64,000 nucleotides of DNA from Kordiimonas pumila (GTDB lineage: Bacteria; Pseudomonadota; Alphaproteobacteria; Sphingomonadales; Kordiimonadaceae): the NCBI RefSeq assembly GCF_015240255.1, contig NZ_CP061205.1, positions 3,396,501 to 3,460,500 on the forward strand. Reading direction: 5' to 3'. Below the pieces are notes generated by a model. The model searched no databases, had not been told where the DNA came from, and was given only the letters and a program-made list of their open reading frames with translations. Shown piece by piece: positions 35,721 to 45,414 of the stretch (within the stretch, counting starts at the first letter, position 1; each line of letters opens with the position of its first letter). The position numbers were made by a program, and so were the translations under genes.

Positions 35721-36199
35721 GCTTCTGGCCCAAACTCAACTTGCGCTCTAACCATACCGTCGACGCTGGTTTTGTTCATGGAAACCTTAACAGGGCTGAT
35801 ACTGTGCTTTGCCTCAAGCGCAGCAAGCCAGCGATAAATATTAGGCGCAGCCGCACTGTCCACCCATATGGCAAGCGCACCTTCTTCCCCCGGTTGAATA
35901 CGGCTAACTTGCACATCAGCATCTCGTGCAGCGAGAGCGATCACAACCCGTGCGGGCTGGTCAGTATCAGCCTTTATTCTTTTAGGTGTAGCTGCTTGCA
36001 GTGCCAAAGCTTGATCTGAGCCGGAGATAATATTTTCATACAGAGTTATAGCACGTTCATAATTTTGCTCTGCCTCCTCCTTGTACAAAGTAACGGGGCG
36101 CACCACAAAAGCATATAGAAGCACAATAAACGCAAGCCCTGCAGCTATCATCAACAACAGCCGTTCGCGGGCTGATAACATATTCCAATACCCTATCAT
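35717..36199 (-). CDS. gspM: type II secretion system protein M
   Basis: The 160-residue protein has 'LSARERLLLMIAAGLAFIVLLYAFVVRPV' (key part ARERLLL then the membrane helix), followed by a coiled-coil and a small ferredoxin-like domain. This is the GspM pattern; GspM pairs with GspL in the inner-membrane platform. It overlaps gspL and gspN by 4 bp each. Confidence 0.88.
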   Translation of the reverse strand: MIGYWNMLSARERLLLMIAAGLAFIVLLYAFVVRPVTLYKEEAEQNYERAITLYENIISGSDQALALQAATPKRIKADTDQPARVVIALAARDADVQVSRIQPGEEGALAIWVDSAAAPNIYRWLAALEAKHSISPVKVSMNKTSVDGMVRAQVEFGPEA

Positions 36200-37323
36200 C
36201 TACTTGCTCCCGCATTAAGGTTAAGGGAAATATCTGTCAGGATAACAGGGCCTTCCTGCCGGCTACTACCTTCTGAAAAAGCGATACCAGATGCGTTCAT
36301 TTTTTGCCTGAATGTATCAGCCTCAGCAAAACTGCTGAAGGCAAGTGTCAAGGTATACTCAGTCCGGCTCTGATCATAGCGCACCCCGTCAAGAGAAGCT
36401 CCCTCCACGCCAGATAGCACCTTAAAAAAGGCCGAAGATACAGATAAAAACTGCCCACCCTGCTTTTCTTCTGCATCCTTGATTTTACTGCGCATTTGCG
36501 CTTCAAGGTTCACAATGCGTTTCACATCAGGAAAAGCCTTTTTAAACTTTTCTTCCGCCGCCTCGTACAAGACTTCTGCCTTGTCGTTGTAGGATTGCGC
36601 CATATAAAATGTACCCGCAGCCCATGTAAAAAAACAAATCATTGCAAGGATGGCAGATCGTTTAAACAAAGGTATAAAAGCAAAAACATTAGTGTGTTTT
36701 GCGTAAGGCCCAGTCAGTATATTTGCCTCAGTCTCTAATGCCTTCGCCAAAAACGTCTTCCAAACCTGCTCTGTCAAGGCGGCTGGCAATATCAGGTCGG
36801 GCACCATAAGAACTGCAAGATCAGGCTCCCCGCAAAAGCCGCTACCATCTGCCATGCGCACCACTACATTTCCTTCAGGGGTTACTGCCACGGCATGCTC
36901 AGCCTGCACAGGCAAAAGGCAATAATCAGGCAAAACCCTGTCGGGTGAAACCCCTATACTATTTGTAAATTCAAGCACGTTATCTAGAAACGACCGCGCA
37001 GCAGCAATGATAAATGCCTTCCCGCTCTCTGGTTGCCCGATAAGGGAAAAGTGAGTATCCATTATGGGTGTTGCACACAGATCAGCCATCAGGTTCGGCA
37101 GGATTTTCTGCAGTTTAGCTGCCCCAAGTACAGGTACATCAACCACCCAACTAGAAAAGGCCGCTCCTTCACATACCACAATGGTTTTATCGGCCTCTAC
37201 CGCCCTTTCTGCGACATCCCCTACAGGCACATCTGCAAGCCACACACCCGCCTCAGAAACAAAACCAGTCCGTTTCAGCTCTCTAGCGGAGGCACCTATT
37301 TCAAGAAGCAAATATTTACTCAT
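36196..37323 (-). CDS. gspL: type II secretion system protein L
   Basis: The 375-residue protein has an N-terminal cytoplasmic actin-like domain, a membrane helix near residue 230 (SAILAMICFFTWAAGTFYMA) and a C-terminal periplasmic domain. GspL links the ATPase GspE to the GspM platform. ATG at 37323 is preferred to 37329 because GAGGGG lies 7 bp upstream. It overlaps gspK by 4 bp. Confidence 0.85.
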   Translation of the reverse strand: MSKYLLLEIGASARELKRTGFVSEAGVWLADVPVGDVAERAVEADKTIVVCEGAAFSSWVVDVPVLGAAKLQKILPNLMADLCATPIMDTHFSLIGQPESGKAFIIAAARSFLDNVLEFTNSIGVSPDRVLPDYCLLPVQAEHAVAVTPEGNVVVRMADGSGFCGEPDLAVLMVPDLILPAALTEQVWKTFLAKALETEANILTGPYAKHTNVFAFIPLFKRSAILAMICFFTWAAGTFYMAQSYNDKAEVLYEAAEEKFKKAFPDVKRIVNLEAQMRSKIKDAEEKQGGQFLSVSSAFFKVLSGVEGASLDGVRYDQSRTEYTLTLAFSSFAEADTFRQKMNASGIAFSEGSSRQEGPVILTDISLNLNAGASR

Positions 37324-38342
37324 TTCCATACCCCTCTGGTACGGGAAAGTACAAGGCTAGTGCCATCATCCTGCATTCCAATTGTAGAAGCCATGACATA
37401 AACTGCATCCTGAAACTGAACTTTTATAGTCGCTAGATAAGCTTGTGGCTTCAGTGTAATGTGCGCCCGTGTTTCCTGTGGAATTATCATACCGTTAAAC
37501 AGTCGTTCTTTCCAAAACGCAGCCACGCTGGCATACCCCGCACTAGGCCGCTCTGATATCAAAACTGCCGCTTCCGAGAGCGATATTTTACCGCCCATCA
37601 AACTAACAAGAAGCGGCGCCTGATAAGGTAGCAAGCTGTTGACCTGCAACGCGCTTGGTGCACTATCAGGACGCACACATAAAAAAGGTTTTATCGCTTC
37701 CAGCACTTCGAGGCTGTAGCCTTTTACCAACCTAAGCTCGCTAATATCAGCCATCAGGGTGTTAGCTGCCCGGTATGGGGCCTTGCCAAGCGCATAATCA
37801 TAATCTTCAGCACCAGCTGGGCTTGGGCGTGTATCTGTATCCAGCCAGTCTTTCAATGTGGCCGTCAAGTGCGCGGCGTGCCCATCCGCAAAGCCTGCAG
37901 CAGCCAGAAGGCTCTGATAGCGTATCATGCCGTCTGTCATATCGTTTGTGGGCACCGTATCTACAGGGTTATAGAGAAGGCTGTTCACGTTAAAACAATT
38001 GCTGGCATCTGCAAGGGTGCCGGTCACACTGCCACCATCAATCGGGTAGGTTAAGGCCTGTGCGCTATTAAGCCCCATGTAATTTTTTATTGCCTGATCC
38101 TGCTGGTTAAGTTTTTCAGCATATATACGAGCTATATTTTCCCCGCCGTATGCATAAAGCCGGGCCTGATCATACATATCGGTGCGTGCCGTTTTCCTGA
38201 TAGAAAAATTCATCGTATCAAATGCCAACACTGCACCCGCACTCATGGCGGACACAATCACCATCACCATCACAAGGGCTGCGCCTTTATCCGACGTGAT
38301 AGCGCCCGTCACAGATTGCAGCGTAAGAAGAAAGCGGTTCAT
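37320..38342 (-). CDS. gspK: type II secretion system minor pseudopilin K
   Basis: The 340-residue protein begins with a leader ending in DKG followed by AALVMVMVIVSAMSAGAV (prepilin cleavage after G) and then a large globular domain with 'FNVNSLLYNP' and 'LKDWLDTDTRPSPAGAEDYDY' (key WLD-x-D). This is the GspK plan of a minor pilin with a helical insert. It caps the pseudopilus with GspI and GspJ. Confidence 0.9.
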   Translation of the reverse strand: MNRFLLTLQSVTGAITSDKGAALVMVMVIVSAMSAGAVLAFDTMNFSIRKTARTDMYDQARLYAYGGENIARIYAEKLNQQDQAIKNYMGLNSAQALTYPIDGGSVTGTLADASNCFNVNSLLYNPVDTVPTNDMTDGMIRYQSLLAAAGFADGHAAHLTATLKDWLDTDTRPSPAGAEDYDYALGKAPYRAANTLMADISELRLVKGYSLEVLEAIKPFLCVRPDSAPSALQVNSLLPYQAPLLVSLMGGKISLSEAAVLISERPSAGYASVAAFWKERLFNGMIIPQETRAHITLKPQAYLATIKVQFQDAVYVMASTIGMQDDGTSLVLSRTRGVWK

Positions 38343-38947
38343 CCACGCACCCCCACAGCTAGTAGTGTATGTACCGTGCCTTTACCGCCTAACTGCAATT
38401 TCAAGTCAACCAAATCTGGCATGTAACTACCTGCAAGAGAGGCAGGTTGCCAATCTTGCAGCCAAACAGTGTCTTTTTGGAACCGTATTTCAAGAGCCTT
38501 CACACCCGTAATAAGCGTTTGATCATGATATACAGAATCTGGTGTTCTATCAGGCTGACTATAGGACCTGCGCACAAGCTGGCCTTCCTTCAGCCAGTAT
38601 TCAACAAGCTCCAGTGAGGGCAATGATGTACCAGCTTCCATCACCATTTTCCCGCCGCGAACAAAGCGCAGTAAAGGCGTATCACTATTACCTTTTTCAC
38701 CGCTTTTAAAAGCTGGTTCAGTACCACCGTACACACCGCGCACTGGGCGCACCAAAACGCTGTCCATGTCTTCTTTTAAAACCTGCTGCACCGCCTGCAG
38801 CCGTGTTGTTAGCGCATCAGCCACAAACAGGCTTGTTTGGCCCTTCTGGTAGTTGGAATATACACCAACGCCCGCGGCACTTACGGCAGCAAAAACCACC
38901 ACCGCAACCAGTGTTTCAATAAGGGAAAAGCCTAGTTCACTTTTCAC
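38339..38947 (-). CDS. gspJ: type II secretion system minor pseudopilin J
   Basis: The 202-residue protein has the prepilin signal SELGFSLIETLVAVVVFAAV (cleavage G|F, conserved Glu at +5) and GspJ segments such as 'LQAVQQVLKEDMDSVLVRPV'. It overlaps gspI and gspK by 4 bp each. It is one of the tip pseudopilins. Confidence 0.9.
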   Translation of the reverse strand: MKSELGFSLIETLVAVVVFAAVSAAGVGVYSNYQKGQTSLFVADALTTRLQAVQQVLKEDMDSVLVRPVRGVYGGTEPAFKSGEKGNSDTPLLRFVRGGKMVMEAGTSLPSLELVEYWLKEGQLVRRSYSQPDRTPDSVYHDQTLITGVKALEIRFQKDTVWLQDWQPASLAGSYMPDLVDLKLQLGGKGTVHTLLAVGVRG

Positions 38948-39312
38948 TCTGCCCTCCTGTAGGCGGTACGCTTGACAAGTGTGTGCCCCCCCTCTGCATC
39001 CAGAACAGCAATATCAATTACCAATATATCATTTTCAGGCATGAGCCGTACCTGTTCGCGCCACATATACCGGCTGCCAAGTTGGTCTTCTTCGCCGCTT
39101 CGGTTGCCGGGTACAGGCAGTGCTGCAGACCCAAGGGCAAGCGCCGTTCTGTTGTCTGCAACAATAGCCGCTAGTGTTTTATCCTGAAGCTGGTGCGTAA
39201 CCCGAAGTGAACCTGCTTGTCCGTCCAGCAAAGCAACGGCTGTCAGCGCCAGAATAGCTGTTGCTACAAGCATTTCAATTAGGGAAAAACCATTATCCGC
39301 CTTCAGGTTCAT
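38944..39312 (-). CDS. gspI: type II secretion system minor pseudopilin I
   Basis: This is a 122-residue pseudopilin with DNGFSLIEMLVATAILALTA (G|F site, Glu+5) and 'VADNRTALALG', typical of GspI. It begins 6 bp after gspG. There is no gspH gene between gspG and gspI, where it usually lies. Confidence 0.9.
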   Translation of the reverse strand: MNLKADNGFSLIEMLVATAILALTAVALLDGQAGSLRVTHQLQDKTLAAIVADNRTALALGSAALPVPGNRSGEEDQLGSRYMWREQVRLMPENDILVIDIAVLDAEGGHTLVKRTAYRRAE

Positions 39313-39317
39313 GCTGT

Positions 39318-39776
39318 TTAGTCCTGTTTCCAGTTGCCAATATCAGCACTCAGGCCTTCACCACCAAGGCGACCATCAGCCCCATACGAGAAAATATCAT
39401 ACGTGCCGTGCTCACCGGGGTAGAGATACTGGTAATCATTGCCCCATGGGTCATTTGGTAGGTCTTTGATAATACCCTCACTTCTAAGCGACGAGCCTTT
39501 AGGAGCCTTTGTCAGCACCTCAACACCTTCTTCAGTAGTAGGATAGCGGCGGGCTTCCATCCGGAACATTTCAACCGCTTGATCAAGGCGGCTAATGTCA
39601 ACACGGGCCTTGTCTACCATAGCACGGTCGCTGCTTGGCATCACATTGATAACAACAACAGTTGTCAGCAGGCCCATAATAACAATTACGACCATCAGTT
39701 CGATTAGGGAAAAACCATCATCTGCACGAGCATTTTTAAGCATCTGCCGCAGTCTTTTCATCATTATGTTTTTCAT
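39318..39776 (-). CDS. gspG: type II secretion system major pseudopilin G
   Basis: The 152-residue protein has the signal ADDGFSLIELMVVIVIMGLL (G|F site, Glu+5) and the GspG body: 'RMEARRYPTTEEGVEVLTKAP', 'LPNDPWGNDYQYLYPGEHGTYDIFSYGADG' (key residues NDPWGN, calcium-site D). It is the main subunit of the pseudopilus. ATG has GGAG upstream; gspF ends 12 bp before it. Confidence 0.95.
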   Translation of the reverse strand: MKNIMMKRLRQMLKNARADDGFSLIELMVVIVIMGLLTTVVVINVMPSSDRAMVDKARVDISRLDQAVEMFRMEARRYPTTEEGVEVLTKAPKGSSLRSEGIIKDLPNDPWGNDYQYLYPGEHGTYDIFSYGADGRLGGEGLSADIGNWKQD

Positions 39777-39788
39777 CTCGTTTCTCCG

Positions 39789-41006
39789 TTACTTCAAAAT
39801 CAGGCTGTTCAATTGCAAGATTGGCAGCATGATAGACATAACAATTGTACCAACAACAACACCCATGAGCACAACGATCATAGGTTCTAAAAGGCTTAAT
39901 GCTTTTTTGGAAAAATCATCAAATTCCCGGTCCAGATAATCTGCAACCCGGCTCAGCATATCTGCAATACGCCCGCTTTTTTCGCCCGCCGCCATCATGT
40001 ATGACAACATGGGAATAAACATGCCAGACTGCCTGATGGCAGCAGATGCGGCCACCCCTTCACGCACTTCGGCAATAATGCTTTCAAGGGCCTTGTGCAT
40101 GGGTGCATTCATCACTGTTGCCTTTGAGGCTGTCATGGCCTCCAGAAGCGGGCTTCCGCCATCTACAAGGGTGCCAACTGACCGCGCAAACCGCGCCGTA
40201 TTAACGGTGCGTATAAGCCTGCCAATAAGCGGTAAGGCCAATAGCACACTATGAATCCTGTATTTAAAATCTGGGCGACGCATCAAAGCAATAAAACCCG
40301 CCACACCGCTGACGGCCACAAGCAACAACACGATACCATAATCAACCATAAAGCCAGACACCGCGACAACGATCTGCGTAAGAAGCGGCAAGGCATGGCC
40401 GTACCCCTCAAACTGGGTTACCACCTTGGGCACTACAAAAACCATCATGGCACAGATCACACCAAACGCCACAACAGACAGAACCGCAGGATATAGCAGC
40501 GCTGTCTGTATTTTAGCACTTATCTCCTCCGACTTTTCCCTGTGGTCCGCAATACGGGAAAGAATACGGCCAATATCACCAGATGCCTCGCCCGCTGCCA
40601 CCATTGACCTGTATAAACTGTCAAATGTTGCGGGTTCCTGCTCTAGTGCCTGTGACAGTCGCATTCCCTCCATCACGCGGGTGCGCACCCGCATCAGCAC
40701 ACGGCGCACAGCAGGCTTTTCCGACTGCCCGGCAATGGTACTAACCGCCTCTTCAACCGGCGCGCCAGCCTCAAGCAATGTTGCAAGCTGGCGGGTAACC
40801 AGTGCCACATCGCGCGAGGATATTTTGTCTGTCATCGCAGCAAAACTAAAGCCCGATTTTTTATCCCGGCCAGACTGTGCAAGCGCCGTGACATAAAGAT
40901 TGCCATCTTTCAACCGTCGGCGCGCCTCGCGTTCACTTTCTGCCGCGATCACACCGGTTTTTTGTTTGCCCCTGCTATCAAGGGCTTTGTAATCAAACGC
41001 CTGCAT
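39789..41006 (-). CDS. gspF: type II secretion system inner membrane protein F
   Basis: The 405-residue protein has two T2SSF domains, each with 'RQLATLLEAGAPVEEA' / 'RSVGTLVDGGSPLLEA', and three membrane helices. It anchors the ATPase complex in the inner membrane. It overlaps gspE by 14 bp. Confidence 0.95.
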   Translation of the reverse strand: MQAFDYKALDSRGKQKTGVIAAESEREARRRLKDGNLYVTALAQSGRDKKSGFSFAAMTDKISSRDVALVTRQLATLLEAGAPVEEAVSTIAGQSEKPAVRRVLMRVRTRVMEGMRLSQALEQEPATFDSLYRSMVAAGEASGDIGRILSRIADHREKSEEISAKIQTALLYPAVLSVVAFGVICAMMVFVVPKVVTQFEGYGHALPLLTQIVVAVSGFMVDYGIVLLLVAVSGVAGFIALMRRPDFKYRIHSVLLALPLIGRLIRTVNTARFARSVGTLVDGGSPLLEAMTASKATVMNAPMHKALESIIAEVREGVAASAAIRQSGMFIPMLSYMMAAGEKSGRIADMLSRVADYLDREFDDFSKKALSLLEPMIVVLMGVVVGTIVMSIMLPILQLNSLILK

Positions 41007-42483
41007 GTGTAGCCCCTGAAACCCTTGAAACCCGCATCACTTCTTCCACGGTCGTGATGCCTTCTTCAACCAGCTGAGCACCAGACTGCGACAGGGTGCC
41101 CCCGTTTTGAAAGGCGTGTTTCTCAATCGCCTGCTCCGAAACGTTTTCCTGTATAAGATGGCGCACTGTGTCATCAACATGCAAAAGCTCATAAATACCG
41201 ATACGGCCTTTATACCCTGTACCATTGCACGCTGGGCACCCTACAGGCTCCGCAAGACGTTTCGTATCCGTAATACTTAAAAGTGTTGCTACATGGGCCG
41301 CGTTACTGTGTGGCTGTTTGCACACGGGGCACAGTTTGCGCACAAGGCGCTGTGCCAACACTCCCTTAACAGTTGATGACATCAAAAACGGCTCTACGCC
41401 CATATCTTTCAAGCGTGTAACAGCGGCAGCAGCGCTGTTTGTATGCACTGTCGAAAGCACAAGGTGGCCGGTCAAGCTAGCCTGAATAGCCATTTCAGCC
41501 GTTTCCATATCGCGGATTTCACCCACCATCACCACATCAGGATCCTGCCGTAAAATTGCGCGCAGGCCAGATGCGAAAGTCATCCCAACCTTAGAGTTTA
41601 CCTGCGTTTGGCTCACCCCCGGTACAGCATATTCAACAGGGTCTTCTACCGTCATAATATTGCGGGTTTGGTCGTTTAGCAGCGACAGGCTGGCATAAAG
41701 CGTGGTTGTTTTACCAGAGCCTGTTGGCCCGGTTACCAGCAAAATACCGTTAGGTTCTGCAAGCAGGTTCTTCATGCCCCTATAAACCGCATCCGGCATA
41801 CCAAGGTCAGGCAGGGTTAAATGCGCCTGCGCTGTATCCAGCAACCGAAGAACCACCCGCTCGCCGTGCCTCGAAGGCAATGTTGAAACCCGCACGTCAA
41901 TTGCTTTTTCGCCGAGTGTCAGGGAAAGCCTGCCATCTTGCGGCAAGCGCTTTTCAGCAATATCAAGCCGTGACATTACCTTGATACGCGAAACAATAAA
42001 CGGTGCCAACCGCGCAGGCAAACTGGCAACTTCTGCCAGAACACCGTCTATGCGCAACCGTACGGAAAGTGTATGTTCAAATGGTTCCAAATGCACATCA
42101 GAGGCACGGGTTTTCACCGCTTCCGCCATCAGGCCATTAATAAGGCGTATAACGGGGGCATCGTCATCATTCGCCAGTAAATCCGCTGTTTGAGGCAACC
42201 CTTCCAAGGCGCTGTCCAGCCCTTCAACCGGCAGGTTATCATGCAACGATGCATCAAAACCATCTGCCGCATAAACGGTTGAAAGATGTGCATCAAATTC
42301 CTGCTGGCTTTTGTGCACAAGCCTAATAGGCTGGCCTATCACACGTCGCACTTCACGGAGATAAGCTATATCAGCCCCTGCCCGCATGGCGACCAGCGCC
42401 GCGCCTTCTTCATAGCCTGCCACGGCAAAACCAAAGTCTTTTGCAAAGCCATATTTTAGAAGTGTGTCTGGTTTTTCTGTCAT
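40993..42483 (-). CDS. gspE: type II secretion system ATPase E
   Basis: The 496-residue secretion ATPase has Walker A GPTGSGKTT, the Asp box 'TVEDPVEYAVPGVSQTQVN', Walker B 'DVVMVGEIRDMETA', a His box and a tetracysteine zinc motif ('LCPVCKQPH...GCPACNGTGYKGR'). It powers pseudopilus assembly from the cytoplasm. Confidence 0.96.
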   Translation of the reverse strand: MTEKPDTLLKYGFAKDFGFAVAGYEEGAALVAMRAGADIAYLREVRRVIGQPIRLVHKSQQEFDAHLSTVYAADGFDASLHDNLPVEGLDSALEGLPQTADLLANDDDAPVIRLINGLMAEAVKTRASDVHLEPFEHTLSVRLRIDGVLAEVASLPARLAPFIVSRIKVMSRLDIAEKRLPQDGRLSLTLGEKAIDVRVSTLPSRHGERVVLRLLDTAQAHLTLPDLGMPDAVYRGMKNLLAEPNGILLVTGPTGSGKTTTLYASLSLLNDQTRNIMTVEDPVEYAVPGVSQTQVNSKVGMTFASGLRAILRQDPDVVMVGEIRDMETAEMAIQASLTGHLVLSTVHTNSAAAAVTRLKDMGVEPFLMSSTVKGVLAQRLVRKLCPVCKQPHSNAAHVATLLSITDTKRLAEPVGCPACNGTGYKGRIGIYELLHVDDTVRHLIQENVSEQAIEKHAFQNGGTLSQSGAQLVEEGITTVEEVMRVSRVSGATHAGV

Positions 42484-42491
42484 GGCTGAAC

Positions 42492-44471
42492 CTAATTGTT
42501 ACCCTGCATATCAGGCGCGGTTCCGCCCATCACTTCCTGTACCAACACATCCAGAGGGATCTGTGATTTAATGCCAGCCTGCTTTGCACGCATATAACCA
42601 TATTTATGGCCTGTGGCGGCTTTCAGGTCGTCGCTGCTACGCAGAATTGTTGGGCGCAAGAAAATCATCAGATTGGTTTTTGCTGATGATTTGCTATCAG
42701 ACCGGAAAGCGTGCCCTAATATGGGAATATCTCCCAACAACGGTATTTTATCAGTACGCGTGCTTTCCGTTTGTTCAATAAGGCCGCCGAGTACAACAAT
42801 TTCGCCGTCTTTCACCCTAACGGTGGTTTGAATTTCGCGCTTATTGGTAATCAACTGTGAAGAGTCTGTGCCCACAGAACCAGCGATAGACGAAATTTCT
42901 TGCCTGATAGCGAGCCGGATTTCATCGCCCTCATTTACTTGCGGAGTTACTTCAAGCTGCACACCAACATCCTTCCGCTCAATAGTGCGGAACGGGTTTG
43001 TATTTGAACTGCCAAGGGCCTCACCTGTTGTAACCGGGATTTCCTGCCCAGAGAGAAAACGTGCAGGCTCGTTATCCATTGTAACAATCGAAGGTGTTGA
43101 AAGGATATTACTGCCGGTATCCTGTTTGAGCGCCGTTAAAACTGCGCCAAAAATAGTGCCGTTATCTGATTGCCCACCAATACCAAGCGCAAAGCCATTT
43201 AAGCCTAGCAGAGAATCAACCGCTGTTGCTTTCAGTAAATCAGACGTTGAGGTACTATCAGAATCGCCATCGCTACTACTGCTATCACCGTCCAGAGCAA
43301 GCGCGCCAGTAACGGCTAAAATATTGGGTGCTGTATTGGAATAGTTAGCAACGGTGAACGGTATATTGCTCCGATCTCCACCTGCGAGAATATACTGCAC
43401 ACCAAGGTTTTTTGCAGCCCCTTCAGATACTTCAACAACGATAGCTTCTACCAGCACCTGCGCGCGCGGCAGGTCCAGCATGTGAATAACACCCGCGACC
43501 TTTTGCTGCATTTCGGAAGATGCATTAATAACCAGCGCATTTGCGCCAGCATACGACGAAATCGTAACATCGCTGTTACCGGGCAATTCTTTACCCGTTG
43601 CATCCTTGCGGGAAAGCGATTTTGTGATCGTTTCCAGCATTGGCAAAAGCTTTTCTGCACTGGCATGCTTCAAGTAAATAACCCGCAGGTCGCCGCGTGA
43701 GGCATTGCTTTTATCCAGTTCTTTCAAAACAGGTAAAAAGCTATCAATAACGTCGCGGGAGCCTTTTAAAATAAGGGTGTTGCTGCTTTCAAGCGGCAAA
43801 GCCGTAAGGGTTAGACGTGCGCTATCTTCAAAGCCCGGCTGTGTTGACAGGCTAAGGGCAATTTCTGCCATTTCTGTGGCGGATGTATTTTCGAGTGTCA
43901 AGGTGCGGATAACAGAAGGGTCTGTATCCATAGAGGCTATCAAGTCAGCAATACGGCGCAGGTTTTCTGCATAATCTGTCATGATAACAAGCTGCATACC
44001 TTTGCGGGCAAACGTGCGGCCATTTTTATCAATGAACGGCTTTGCGGCTGCTTGCACCGCAAGGGGGTCAGCAAATTTAAGAGTAAACACCCGCGTGACC
44101 AACTGGTCACCACGACCACTGGCACCAACAAGCGTAGAATCTTGCCCCGCCACATCATCGGGTACAATTTTAAAGGCGCCACTTGCCGTAGGCACAACAG
44201 TAAAGCCATTCACTCGAAGGGCAGATAGAAACGTCTGAAACACACCTTCCGCCGAAACCTGTTCGCTTGAAACAACGTTCACCTTGCCTTTAACACGCGG
44301 ATCAATAATGAAGGTTCTACCCGTGAGCGCTGCAATATCGTCGATAAACACCCTGATATCGGCATCATTGTAATTCAGCACCTGCCCTTCACTTGCTGCT
44401 TGTACAGCACCAGTTTGGAAACTGCTCATTAACAGACATGACAACAAGGCATATTTCATTGATTTGATCAT
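42492..44471 (-). CDS. gspD: type II secretion system secretin D
   Basis: The protein (about 659 residues) has a signal peptide (SMKYALLSCLLMSSFQ), four N domains ('NYNDADIRVFIDDIAALTGRTFIIDPRVKGKV' for N0; repeated 'VIYLKHASAEKLL' units) and the C-terminal secretin ring ('VPLLGDIPILGHAFRS'-type end). It forms the outer-membrane channel. A serine/aspartate-rich loop near residue 410 (GDSSSSDGDSDSTSTS) is less usual. ATG at 44471 is chosen over an overlapping GTG at 44483. Confidence 0.94.
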   Translation of the reverse strand: MIKSMKYALLSCLLMSSFQTGAVQAASEGQVLNYNDADIRVFIDDIAALTGRTFIIDPRVKGKVNVVSSEQVSAEGVFQTFLSALRVNGFTVVPTASGAFKIVPDDVAGQDSTLVGASGRGDQLVTRVFTLKFADPLAVQAAAKPFIDKNGRTFARKGMQLVIMTDYAENLRRIADLIASMDTDPSVIRTLTLENTSATEMAEIALSLSTQPGFEDSARLTLTALPLESSNTLILKGSRDVIDSFLPVLKELDKSNASRGDLRVIYLKHASAEKLLPMLETITKSLSRKDATGKELPGNSDVTISSYAGANALVINASSEMQQKVAGVIHMLDLPRAQVLVEAIVVEVSEGAAKNLGVQYILAGGDRSNIPFTVANYSNTAPNILAVTGALALDGDSSSSDGDSDSTSTSDLLKATAVDSLLGLNGFALGIGGQSDNGTIFGAVLTALKQDTGSNILSTPSIVTMDNEPARFLSGQEIPVTTGEALGSSNTNPFRTIERKDVGVQLEVTPQVNEGDEIRLAIRQEISSIAGSVGTDSSQLITNKREIQTTVRVKDGEIVVLGGLIEQTESTRTDKIPLLGDIPILGHAFRSDSKSSAKTNLMIFLRPTILRSSDDLKAATGHKYGYMRAKQAGIKSQIPLDVLVQEVMGGTAPDMQGNN

Positions 44472-44476
44472 AAATT

Positions 44477-45352
44477 TCACCACACTACAGGAATGGTTTG
44501 AACGCGTTTTTCACCGCGTCGTTCATATGTAAAAGACACGCGGCGAACGCCGTTTAATTCGTCTGCCAGTTCGGTTAGGCGTTCAAAAGAGACAAGGGCA
44601 ATATCATTAACAGACAAAACAATGTCATCGGGTTCAAGGCTAAGCGCCTGCAAACTGGGATCTGACGCAGCAATACCCACCTGAAAGCCAGCAATACGAC
44701 CACCTGAATAAGCTGGCGTTAGTGCAAGACCTTGCACTAAGCCCGCTAATTCTGCCCCAGCAACGGAGCGCCCATTAGAGGTTGATAAACCTTGTGGCTG
44801 CGGCGTCTTACGCGCAGATGCCGGGTACATATAAACTGTTTCCCGTACACCAGAGCGTGAAATCTCGATCCGGTCATTAAAAATACCGGTTAATGTCACA
44901 CCCGGTTTGATGGCACCACCCAGTTGCACAAGTTGCTGTGGGTCATCACCCACTTTCAAAATAGCGCTACCGCCACCGTTTTTATCTGTCCTTAGACCAA
45001 AGATAGCTATTTTCATGCTGCTTTCTGGCGCGGCCTTGCCGGTAGCTGCTTTTTGCACAATTGTTCTATAAAAAGGATCAAAACCGCTAATGGCAGCAGG
45101 CGCTTTAGAATGCAGAGGCACACCCTTTGCGGCATGCGGCACCACCGGCATTTGCCAGTTTTCTTCTGCCTGATACCCCGTTATCCACCCGGCACTAAAA
45201 TAACCAAGCGCCAAAACCAGTATAATTTCGGTACAAACAACAAGGCCCCTGAGCCACAAGGGAACAGAGGTAAACAGATGTGCAGCTTTAGCTGCGGTCG
45301 ACGTGTCACTTTTGTGATCTCCGCCGGATGTTTCTTTGTTTCTAATCAGCAT
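44477..45352 (-). CDS. gspC: type II secretion system protein C
   Basis: The 291-residue protein has a short cytoplasmic part, one membrane helix (VVCTEIILVLALGYFSAG), the homology region that binds GspD ('FDPFYRTIVQ...IFGLRTDKNGGGSAILKV'), and a C-terminal PDZ domain ('IAGFQVGIAASDPSLQALSLEPDDIVLSVNDIAL'). GspC couples the inner platform to the secretin and helps choose substrates. It is first in the gsp operon. Confidence 0.88.
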   Translation of the reverse strand: MLIRNKETSGGDHKSDTSTAAKAAHLFTSVPLWLRGLVVCTEIILVLALGYFSAGWITGYQAEENWQMPVVPHAAKGVPLHSKAPAAISGFDPFYRTIVQKAATGKAAPESSMKIAIFGLRTDKNGGGSAILKVGDDPQQLVQLGGAIKPGVTLTGIFNDRIEISRSGVRETVYMYPASARKTPQPQGLSTSNGRSVAGAELAGLVQGLALTPAYSGGRIAGFQVGIAASDPSLQALSLEPDDIVLSVNDIALVSFERLTELADELNGVRRVSFTYERRGEKRVQTIPVVW

Positions 45353-45370
45353 TTTTTTTGCTTTATGTGT

Positions 45371-45394
45371 GGTCAGCCGCCTCAGCGACTGACC
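45371..45394 (-). terminator. stem-loop between the TonB receptor and gspC
   Basis: GGTCAGCCGC and GCGACTGACC pair (one G-T pair) around a 4-base loop. It lies in the 62-bp gap between the receptor stop and the gspC start. No U-run follows, so it may attenuate or stabilise rather than fully terminate. Confidence 0.45.
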
Positions 45395-45414
45395 AATATT
45401 GTTAGTAAATAGTT

